NCBI GenBank assembly: GCA_017416765.1
Contig: JAFQBE010000012.1
Location: forward strand, 1 to 64,000
Source of the DNA: Clostridia bacterium
GTDB lineage: Bacteria; Bacillota; Clostridia; Oscillospirales; Acutalibacteraceae
Length of the DNA: 64,000 nt
Direction of reading: 5' to 3'
The notes below the pieces were generated by a model that had not been told where the DNA came from, did not search any database, and saw nothing but the letters and a program-made list of their open reading frames with translations. Below, in pieces: positions 23,648-30,324 of this stretch (positions are counted from its first letter, which is position 1; every line of letters begins with the position of its first letter). Both the position numbers and the translations under genes were made by a program.

Positions 23648-24102
23648 ATATTTGTTTATTAAAAGAAAACAGATATAGTGATATTAAAAATTTTATTGAA
23701 GCTAATCATGAAAAAATGTATATATCAGATCAAATTCAAGATAAATTTAATTATTTCACTAATACGGAATTGAGGTTTTTACTGTTTTCTGGCAGAGTAC
23801 TATGTCTTGCAAATGTAGAAAATGGAACAATAATTGATATAGCATTATTACTTTTGCCAGATGATTTTTATAATTTAACAATATCTAAATTTATTCTATT
23901 CTCTATTAACAATGATACTTTCTTTGAAAAAATGTTAATTAAACTAAAAACGATTTTGGCAGGATGTTGTATAAAAAAAATAGTTGCCTTTGTTAACAAC
24001 AATGAGCGATTGGCAAATTTTCTTCTTCAAAATGGATTCTTAGAAGAATACCATTTGACTACTATTATCGGCAATCGAGTGAGAATGTCATTATTAATAT
24101 AA
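23644..24102 (+). CDS. GNAT-like protein of the RiPP cluster
   Basis: A 152-aa protein starting within the radical SAM stop codon. The C-terminal part (KKIVAFVNNNERLANFLLQNGFLEEYHL) has the helix-strand ending of GNAT acetyltransferases, and the preceding strands fit, but the acetyl-CoA loop (Q/R-x-x-G-x-G/A) is not clear. It may be a diverged acyltransferase that modifies the peptide, or a structural partner. The tight coupling places it in the same pathway as the radical SAM enzyme and the RRE-GNAT fusion. Confidence 0.6.
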   Translation: MNICLLKENRYSDIKNFIEANHEKMYISDQIQDKFNYFTNTELRFLLFSGRVLCLANVENGTIIDIALLLLPDDFYNLTISKFILFSINNDTFFEKMLIKLKTILAGCCIKKIVAFVNNNERLANFLLQNGFLEEYHLTTIIGNRVRMSLLI

Positions 24103-24122
24103 ATTGCTAAAGGAGATTAATC

Positions 24123-24938
24123 ATGAAAACCATTTTCAAACCAATCATTGGCCCATACTATGAAGGAAATACGATTCAATCAGGTCAATATGTTTTATTT
24201 TCCTCATTACTACCAAACAGAACATTCAGTTTAAATAAAACAGGTTTTGAAGTTTGGAAAAGTATTGAAAAAGGGTTAAATATTAATGACATAATAAATA
24301 ATATGTGTGAATTATATAAATCAATAGATAAAGATGTAATCTCTAATGACATATTAAAAGTTATAAAAAAATTATGGAAAAATGGTTTCATTTCTTTTGA
24401 AAATGAAAATCCATTCGAAAATGATTATATATATGATTTTAATAATGATTTATTAATTAAAAAAAATGTTTTTGGATTGACTACTGAATATATGAAATGC
24501 ATAAATTCTAACATACATTTTTTTAACAATGCTTATACCCCGATAGAAAAGTTAACGGATCGTAATACTATAAATGCAGAACTGTTTTACAATATAAATA
24601 ATATTTATGTTTTGTTAAGTAAAACTAAAAATGATATATTAGCAATGATATCTTTCAGTATTGATTCTTTTAATGGAATTGTTGATATTAACACCTTATT
24701 CTTTAAAAGTCAAGAAAACATTATGCATGAATTCATAAAAAAAAGTATAATTGTTGAACTGGGTATTCGTGGTATAAATGAAAACGAATTTAATAAGTAT
24801 AATATTTTATTTCATATTATTTCAAAAAAACAGGATTGCATAGATCTAATCCAATTAGGATTTGAGAATTTCACAACATTAAAACAAGAATCAAAATTTG
24901 GTGATATCATAGTTTATAAATTCCATCCTCACATATAA
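24123..24938 (+). CDS. PqqD-like RRE fused to a GNAT-like domain
   Basis: A 271-aa protein. Residues about 18-95 (YVLFSSLLPNRTFSLNKTGF, INDIINNMCELYKSI, VIKKLWKNGFIS) match the PqqD/RiPP recognition element, which binds leader peptides and hands them to modifying enzymes. Residues about 110-271 look like a second GNAT-like domain (SIIVELGIRGINENEF, CIDLIQLGFENFTTL). The fusion suggests that the leader-binding module brings the peptide to an acyltransferase as well as to the radical SAM enzyme. Its last codons form the left arm of an inverted repeat around the precursor gene. The GNAT assignment is weaker than the RRE. Confidence 0.7.
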   Translation: MKTIFKPIIGPYYEGNTIQSGQYVLFSSLLPNRTFSLNKTGFEVWKSIEKGLNINDIINNMCELYKSIDKDVISNDILKVIKKLWKNGFISFENENPFENDYIYDFNNDLLIKKNVFGLTTEYMKCINSNIHFFNNAYTPIEKLTDRNTINAELFYNINNIYVLLSKTKNDILAMISFSIDSFNGIVDINTLFFKSQENIMHEFIKKSIIVELGIRGINENEFNKYNILFHIISKKQDCIDLIQLGFENFTTLKQESKFGDIIVYKFHPHI

Positions 24939-25176
24939 TATTTTTACATGGAGTTGATTTTATGAATGACGATTACCTTTCCGAGTATAATAGTCCTGAT
25001 TTATTTGAAAATGATGGGATTTCAACCTATAGTTCCGATGATGAACCATCTGGTGGTAGCATATTTATATTAATATCAGCAGTTATAATTGCTGCTGCCA
25101 TATATAATGTTGTTCTTTATGCTAATACATATTTAACCAAGTCTTAGTTACTCATATGTGAGGATGGATTTATAAA
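24913..25176. repeat. Inverted repeat enclosing the precursor-peptide gene
   Basis: The left arm (24913-24936) is the 3' end of the RRE-GNAT gene; the right arm (25154-25176) follows the precursor stop. The arms are complementary over 23 bp except for one extra T in the left arm; the core is CCATCCTCACATAT/ATATGTGAGGATGG. In mRNA they could pair around the whole precursor gene; in DNA they could allow inversion. The right arm lies just before the ribosome site of the next gene. Confidence 0.7.
24962..25147 (+). CDS. Gly-Gly leader precursor peptide with hydrophobic core
   Basis: A 61-aa peptide with a GGAG site 8 nt before the ATG. Residues 1-32 form an acidic leader (MNDDYLSEYNSPDLFENDG, then STYSSDDEPSGG) ending in Gly31-Gly32, the classic cleavage signal of peptidase-linked exporters. 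Residues 33-61 are a 29-residue hydrophobic core, starting SIFILISAVIIAAAIYN and ending NTYLTKS; it has no Cys, so thioether formation is excluded. Its position between an RRE protein and an ABC exporter argues for a ribosomally made, modified peptide. An alternative is a small membrane protein, as the core could span a membrane. Confidence 0.72.
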   Translation: MNDDYLSEYNSPDLFENDGISTYSSDDEPSGGSIFILISAVIIAAAIYNVVLYANTYLTKS

Positions 25177-25196
25177 AATGTAAGGGGGTGAGGTAT

Positions 25197-25532
25197 TTGC
25201 TTAGATTATATGTGGGAATAGTATTTGTTATATATGGAATAATTCTGTTTTCTTCAAAAGGTTTAATCTTCCTTGCTGGATATAAACAAGCGGAAAATCG
25301 ATTCAACAAAAAAAGAGTTTCCAAAGCCATAGCTCCTGTTTTTTTCTTTATAGGTCTTCAGATTATTATATTTTTTTTAATAGACAGGTTACAATTTGGT
25401 GACTATAAAAATATTGAAAATATTTTAGAAGCTGTTGAAATGATATGCGTTGTTACTTTAGTAATACTAGTTAATGTTTGTCCATATTTTCGCAACAACA
25501 AAGAAAATGATGACAAGGATGAAAATAGATGA
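25197..25532 (+). CDS. Small membrane protein (DUF3784-like), possible immunity protein
   Basis: A 111-aa protein with three predicted membrane helices (about 4-20, 44-62 and 82-98). The segment SSKGLIFLAGYKQAENRFNK resembles the DUF3784 signature of a hydrophobic strand, then AGY and a charged run. The start is set at TTG 25197, 8 nt after AAGGGGG; the in-frame GTG at 25188 overlaps that site. Its end overlaps the exporter start (ATGA). Small membrane proteins at this place in bacteriocin operons often give self-protection; that role is inferred from position only. Confidence 0.65.
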   Translation: MLRLYVGIVFVIYGIILFSSKGLIFLAGYKQAENRFNKKRVSKAIAPVFFFIGLQIIIFFLIDRLQFGDYKNIENILEAVEMICVVTLVILVNVCPYFRNNKENDDKDENR

Positions 25533-27148
25533 TAAAATTAGGTAGATATATTCTTAAATTTTTAGATAAATCAAAAAAATTGTTCGTTGTTTCAATTTTC
25601 TTATCAATTATAAATACTGGAATTTCTGCAATAATTCCATATTATATTGGAATATTCATTGATTCATTGATATCTCCAGTTGATATGAATAGTATATTGC
25701 GTTTTATTGTTTTTATATTTATTTTAAATGCATTTTGTATTATTTTAAATTACGTAATTAAAATAATAAATATGAAAGTAATATGCAATCTTGAATTTAA
25801 CATTCTTCGTGCAAATATTAATCATATACAAAAAATACCAATGGATAATTTTTTCACCAATTTCAATGCTTCGCAATTGACACAACGAATAACCGCTGAT
25901 ACAAAAACAATTGTATCATTTTATTTTAATTACATAATTCAATTTTTTGTAAACATTATATATTTTATTTTTTTGATTATTGCAATGCAAAAAATAAGCA
26001 CAAAAATTGTTTTTATTGCATTGCTATTTATTCCTATTTATATTTTATGTTTCTTTTTATCAAAGAAAAAATTATTTAATTCAAACCTACAAGTAAAAGA
26101 AATTAATACTGTATTCTACAAGAAATTGTTTGAGCAACTAAAATATATAAAAAATATAAAAACCGATGTTCTTTTTGATATTAGCAACAATACAATGAAA
26201 GACTCATTTGATGATGTGTTTTCAGCTAATTTAAGAAATACAAAATTAAATCAAAATATTTCCTTAATAAGCAGTATGCTCTCTGTTTTTGCATTAAGTA
26301 GCATGCTGATTGTAAGTGCATATCAAACATTAAATGGAGTAATGTCAATTGGTGGACTTACAACAACAAATTCATATTTTGGACAACTATTTAATGTTAT
26401 AAGTTTTTATTTTTCTTTCGCACAGGTAAGCCAAAATGCAAATGCATCACTACAAAGATTAAATGAACTATCTAAAATCAAAAATGAAAATAATGGAAAT
26501 GTTGTTTTAAATGCTATAGATGAAATTGCTTTATATAATGTGAAATTTGGCTATGGAGAATCGGATGTTGGATTAAATCTTACAAATGAAGTCAAAAAAT
26601 TTAAAAAGGGAAGCATATATCAATTCATTGGAAGAAATGGTTCAGGAAAATCAACTTGCATAAATATCATACTGGGCATATATCAAAAGTTAAATAAAGG
26701 AACTGTTTCATTTAATGGAATTGATTTAAAAGAAATTGATCTTTATACAATGCGAAAAAATAAAATATCAGTATTACAACAGGATGAGTACTTCCCGGAT
26801 TTAACAGTTGCTATGTATCTTTCAAACATTCTTAACATAACAGATATAGATTTAAAACAAAGAATCAAAGACAGTATGTTATATGGTTTTTTTCAAAATG
26901 AAGATGAACTCGATAGTTTTATGCAAAAAAAATGTAATTGCATGTCTGGGGGACAAAAACAACTTGCAGGTCTTTTAAAAACATTTCTTAAAAATGCTGA
27001 TGTTTATATTTTGGATGAACCAGATACTGCACTAGATGTTTTTCATATTCAAAAATTGAAGAATTGTTTAATAAAACTAAGTCAGCATTCAATCATAATT
27101 ATAATCAGCCATAGTAATGAATTTACTGATAATTTGATATATTTTTAG
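25529..27148 (+). CDS. ABC transporter, fused permease and ATPase (peptide exporter)
   Basis: A 539-aa half-transporter. Residues 1-310 form the exporter-type membrane domain with about six helices. Residues ~330-539 form the ATPase with Walker A GRNGSGKST, signature CMSGGQKQLAG, Walker B VYILDEPDTALD and the switch His in ISHSNEF. It probably works as a homodimer exporting the modified peptide. There is no N-terminal C39 peptidase domain, although the precursor has a Gly-Gly site, so cleavage needs another protease in the genome or does not happen. It ends the RiPP operon, followed by a hairpin terminator. Confidence 0.88.
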   Translation: MIKLGRYILKFLDKSKKLFVVSIFLSIINTGISAIIPYYIGIFIDSLISPVDMNSILRFIVFIFILNAFCIILNYVIKIINMKVICNLEFNILRANINHIQKIPMDNFFTNFNASQLTQRITADTKTIVSFYFNYIIQFFVNIIYFIFLIIAMQKISTKIVFIALLFIPIYILCFFLSKKKLFNSNLQVKEINTVFYKKLFEQLKYIKNIKTDVLFDISNNTMKDSFDDVFSANLRNTKLNQNISLISSMLSVFALSSMLIVSAYQTLNGVMSIGGLTTTNSYFGQLFNVISFYFSFAQVSQNANASLQRLNELSKIKNENNGNVVLNAIDEIALYNVKFGYGESDVGLNLTNEVKKFKKGSIYQFIGRNGSGKSTCINIILGIYQKLNKGTVSFNGIDLKEIDLYTMRKNKISVLQQDEYFPDLTVAMYLSNILNITDIDLKQRIKDSMLYGFFQNEDELDSFMQKKCNCMSGGQKQLAGLLKTFLKNADVYILDEPDTALDVFHIQKLKNCLIKLSQHSIIIIISHSNEFTDNLIYF

Positions 27149-27162
27149 ACTTAAAAAAATAC

Positions 27163-27196
27163 TTTGGTGACCCGATTTCATATCACCAAAATTTTT
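27163..27196 (+). terminator. Terminator of the RiPP operon
   Basis: TTTGGTGA/TCACCAAA stem with a 12-nt loop, followed by ATTTTTG, 14 nt after the exporter stop. Confidence 0.85.
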
Positions 27197-27264
27197 GCTA
27201 AAAATTAACACCATCCACGTTAAAATGCACAAACTCACAACGGAATATTTATACAGTATTACCT

Positions 27265-27293
27265 TGTAAGATTGCATAATTTTCAAGACTATA
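27265..27293 (+). promoter_or_regulatory. ECF promoter 3 (lectin-metalloprotease operon)
   Basis: TGTAAGA (27265-27271), 15 nt, GACTATA (27287-27293). The transcript would carry a ~245-nt leader (27300-27544), which is AT-rich, holds no convincing small gene, and shows only weak hairpins. Identical in core and spacing to the promoters at 21019 and 22524. Confidence 0.75.
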
Positions 27294-27544
27294 ATAATGA
27301 AAGGAAAGATTTGTTTTTCTTAGCTGAAAAAATAGGATGTGAATCCAATGTACTGATTTGTATTTGTTTCAATATAATATTGCAATTTACAATTGATAGT
27401 TGAATTATGAAGTTTATTAATGGCTGAAAAGTATTATTTTAGTCCAGTATGAAGCTTTCAGTATAATTTACTGCTTCACGAAAAGGATAACTACTTGCCT
27501 AAATATCTAAACCAGATTATTATAATAGGAGGACAGTTTTAATA

Positions 27545-28555
27545 ATGAAATCAAGTCGTTTAAAGTTATTTTCTTGCATATTGATAATTGTAATGCTATT
27601 TTCTTTGTTTGGTGCTGTCACGGCATATTCATACGGCCCCACAGCACCAAACAATGAATATTGTTATATACGTGCAGTAAAAAGTGGAAAATACATAACA
27701 GTGCCAAACGGAACCGTATCCAATGGAAAGGAAATAAAGATTTATAGTGGTGATGTAACGGCATCTCAAAGATGGCATATATATACTTATTCTGATGGCT
27801 ATAGTATTATACGTTCTGCGATTAATTCAAATTATTATCTTTCACTCAAGAACAGTACATCAACGAATAATGCAAAACTAACAATAGAATATTTTGCATC
27901 GGGAACAGCAATACCATCAAGAGCCATCTTTATGTTTATTGGCGATGCTTCATTGGGTATAACGTATATAATTAATAAGAGTACATTAGCTGAGCATGCT
28001 ATGATAAAAGTTTTAGAGGCTTATGGCGGTTCAATTAGTGATGGAACAAACATTGTAAATTATGATGCGCATGAAGGTATAGATGCAGCACGTAATCAAT
28101 ATTGGGTTATAGAAAGCACAACCCGAACAACATATAAATGGGCATATGATTTAGTTGATAGTGGTGGACACTGTGATTGGGACTCATCATCAATATATAC
28201 AGATATGGTTACTGAAGCAGCATATGCTTGGAATAACAGATTAAATGCAACTATTTTTAGAAAAGATTCATTAAGTGTTGTGCAAGATGTAAAAATTATT
28301 GATGCACTCCAAAACCCCTCGAATACCCAGACTTTTGCAACTACTTCAGCAGATACTAAAAAAATAACATTTTATACAATTCCTATGGATGCACTTCCAG
28401 GAGATGTGGTTAGAATGCATACTGTGACACATGAACTCGGGCATTGTTTAGGGCTGTATGAAAGTAGTCAACAGGGAAATATAATGACGCAGGGTGGTTT
28501 GGCGTATGGCACATCGATTAGTTTGGACGATGTTGCGACATATAAGCTCACATAG
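27545..28555 (+). CDS. Exported ricin-lectin/metzincin-like metalloprotease
   Basis: A 336-aa secreted protein with a signal peptide (about 1-28). Residues ~38-190 look like a ricin-type beta-trefoil lectin (YIRAVKSGKYITVPNG, QRWHIYTYSDGYSII, NQYWVIE), suggesting glycan binding. Residues ~200-336 carry a zinc-protease site H296-E-L-G-H300-C-L-G303-L-Y-E306 with a Met-turn at NIM (M314). In canonical metzincins the third ligand is His or Asp; here Glu306 stands at that place. AGGAGG precedes the ATG. It is expressed from an ECF promoter shared with the RiPP operon. It could attack host or competitor glycoproteins, or process the secreted peptide. Confidence 0.8.
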   Translation: MKSSRLKLFSCILIIVMLFSLFGAVTAYSYGPTAPNNEYCYIRAVKSGKYITVPNGTVSNGKEIKIYSGDVTASQRWHIYTYSDGYSIIRSAINSNYYLSLKNSTSTNNAKLTIEYFASGTAIPSRAIFMFIGDASLGITYIINKSTLAEHAMIKVLEAYGGSISDGTNIVNYDAHEGIDAARNQYWVIESTTRTTYKWAYDLVDSGGHCDWDSSSIYTDMVTEAAYAWNNRLNATIFRKDSLSVVQDVKIIDALQNPSNTQTFATTSADTKKITFYTIPMDALPGDVVRMHTVTHELGHCLGLYESSQQGNIMTQGGLAYGTSISLDDVATYKLT

Positions 28556-28579
28556 AGTTGAAAATATTAGGAGGCTATC

Positions 28580-29398
28580 ATGAAAAAAAGTGTTATTTCT
28601 GCAATATTTATAACTATAATTTGCGTTTTCACTATCGGTACAGTATCATTTAAAAATCAACAGCCAAAAGTTTCTTATATTGAAGGAAATTATGCTATAG
28701 ATATCAATGATCCCTATGCAGTTGTTGGTGCAAAAGATTATGTATTTATTTGTGAAGTTTTAGAAGTAAAAGACTGTAATACAGAGATTTCTAAAGATGA
28801 GTTACCTGATTCAATAATTGAATTTGATACTCCAATGACGCGATGTATAGTTAAGGTTTTAAAAAATATGAAGGGAAATCTCAAAGAAGAAGAAATAATT
28901 ACGTTTTATAAAGATTGTGGTTTGAGCAGCGACGGAAAAGTTTTACAAATTTATAAGAACGATCTAATGCCTGAAGCCCATAAAGTATATATTTTTATGG
29001 GCTATGGTCAATATGATGGTACTATAACTGGCGGTGGCGAAAACGGAACAATTTTTGTATGCAATTCTGATGGAATATATAGTGAAACAAAAATTTATAA
29101 TGAATACATTCAATATATAAATAATCAAGTTTCCCCACCCATTGAATATCCTCATTATTTAGCATATGCAGATGTAAATTTCGGTGATGGTTCAGTAAAT
29201 AAAAATATATATGAAGAATTCAATTCATCTATTGACAACGTTACAGAACAATCATTAGGTAGCTCAATAAATAAAAAAATATATGAGGAATCAAATTCAT
29301 CTATTAAAAAAGTTACGGGGCAATCATTAGAAGACCTTATTAATGAAAAACTTGATTATGCAAACAAAAATCCAGTTGATGAATATATCGCTCCGTGA
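28580..29398 (+). CDS. Exported protein with C-terminal tandem repeat, function unknown
   Basis: A 272-aa protein with a signal peptide or anchor (about 1-24) and a globular middle (YVFICEVLEVKDCNT, GNLKEEEIITFYKDCG, VYIFMGYGQYDG). Near the end, two ~24-residue repeats occur (NKNIYEEFNSSIDNVTEQSL and NKKIYEESNSSIKKVTGQSL), a recent internal duplication visible also in the DNA. It lies 25 nt after the metalloprotease gene with a good GGAGG site, so it shares ECF promoter 3. It may be a partner, inhibitor or surface anchor of the protease; no family is recognised. Confidence 0.7.
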   Translation: MKKSVISAIFITIICVFTIGTVSFKNQQPKVSYIEGNYAIDINDPYAVVGAKDYVFICEVLEVKDCNTEISKDELPDSIIEFDTPMTRCIVKVLKNMKGNLKEEEIITFYKDCGLSSDGKVLQIYKNDLMPEAHKVYIFMGYGQYDGTITGGGENGTIFVCNSDGIYSETKIYNEYIQYINNQVSPPIEYPHYLAYADVNFGDGSVNKNIYEEFNSSIDNVTEQSLGSSINKKIYEESNSSIKKVTGQSLEDLINEKLDYANKNPVDEYIAP

Positions 29399-29432
29399 AC
29401 AAAACATTTTGTGCTATTACAAAATGTTTTGT
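29399..29432 (+). terminator. Long A/T hairpin after the metalloprotease operon
   Basis: ACAAAACATTTTGT and ACAAAATGTTTTGT form a perfect 14-bp stem with a 6-nt loop directly after the stop codon. The U-tail is poor, so it may be a stabiliser rather than a terminator. Confidence 0.6.
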
Positions 29433-29510
29433 AGATTGCAATAAACTTAATTTGCGAATGCGGAGTTGTCTATTGGTAAATCATAACAGATGAGCTTAAC
29501 AAATAACATC

Positions 29511-29545
29511 ATCCCCGACGGAGTAAAATCTGTTGGGGATTTTTG
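29511..29545 (+). terminator. Second hairpin terminator downstream of the cargo
   Basis: ATCCCCGAC/GTTGGGGAT stem followed by TTTTTG. The stretch 29546-29715 is AT-rich and I see nothing else in it. Confidence 0.8.
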
Positions 29546-29715
29546 TAAAAACTGTTACTCAGATTATTTACAGAATACAGGAACATTTTTATTTTTTGAA
29601 TGTCGTTTAATAGAGGTGTTCAAAGCGAAAACTGTATACTTCAAAGCACCCAAATTCTGTTGTAAGAATACTGCGTTAGATTCTTGAGGTTAGAATTGAA
29701 ATTTGTAAAAAACTC

Positions 29716-29744
29716 TTGACAAAGAAACAAAGGTTCATTACAAT
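29716..29744 (+). promoter_or_regulatory. Sigma-A promoter of the structured RNA
   Basis: TTGACA (29716-29721), 17-nt spacer, TACAAT (29739-29744). Strong, and not followed by any coding frame. Confidence 0.82.
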
Positions 29745-29750
29745 GATAAG

Positions 29751-29991
29751 TTAGTAAATAATGTATTTGCGTTACAACTACATATAAACTGAAACACCTA
29801 TTTATTAGTGTCTATTATAGTGAGTCGGAAATCACTGTACTGACCTGAAGAGTATCTGTCCGAATACTTGGTCGGGAAACATACGGACAATCAGCGCTTA
29901 AAGTTTAAGCCGTTACATAGTTTCAGTGCAAACTGTGCGAGAGGATGAAATGTCTTCCCGCTATTTGTGCTGTCTATGTGACGGCTTTTTG
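29751..29991 (+). ncRNA. Structured RNA of about 240 nt, unidentified
   Basis: Begins after a strong promoter and ends in a long rod: AAGCCGTTACATAG (29907-29920) pairs with CTATGTGACGGCTT (29974-29987), and inside it CAGTGCAAA pairs with TTTGTGCTG and GCG-AGA-GGA with TCC-CGC, ending TTTTTG. The 5' half has further pairings (AGTGA/TCACT, CTGTCCG/CGGACAATCAG). There is no coding frame. It lies 330 nt before the relaxase gene, so it could be a regulatory RNA of the mobile element. I cannot match it to a known class by eye. From 29992 to 30141 I see only short inverted repeats (GGAACAA/TTGTTCC). Confidence 0.6.
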
Positions 29992-30141
29992 TTTTCTAAA
30001 AAGTATTTCTGAAAATCAGGAACAATTTTATGTGGCTTGTTCCCATTACTTTTAGGGACAATTTCTTTATATAATAACTGCCCCCACAAACGTAACACGG
30101 TATAAAGGATACTACAGCCACCCTACATAGCGAAGCTCGTC

Positions 30142-30262
30142 TGCGGTATATACCGCAACTAAAGTTTGTCGCTCCCTTGATAAGCGAGAAATTTTAGTTT
30201 ATGAGCCTCGCAGAGCCCACTGACATCTTTGCAGCTGTTCAGGCTGAAAGTGTCATAGTGGG
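30142..30262 (+). other. Candidate origin of transfer (oriT)
   Basis: Three nested or adjacent hairpins just upstream of the relaxase gene: a perfect 16-bp palindrome TGCGGTATATACCGCA (30142-30157), a two-part hairpin AACTAAA...TCGCT...AGCGA...TTTAGTT (30157-30199), and CCCACT-GACA with TGTC-AT-AGTGGG (30216-30262). MobV relaxases act at hairpin-containing oriT sites located just upstream of their gene. The nick site itself is not identified. Confidence 0.5.
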
Positions 30263-30324
30263 TTACGTACTTTGGAAAAGTGCGGAACAAATAAAGCAGT
30301 AATGCAGAAAGGAGGTAAAAACCT

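Noticed and set aside
24962-25147. Precursor as a sactipeptide or lanthipeptide
   Set aside because: The core contains no Cys, so thioether bridges cannot form. No lanthionine synthetase is present.
29490-29687. 65-codon frame downstream of the protease operon
   Set aside because: It spans a U-tailed terminator, has no ribosome site and resembles nothing known to me.
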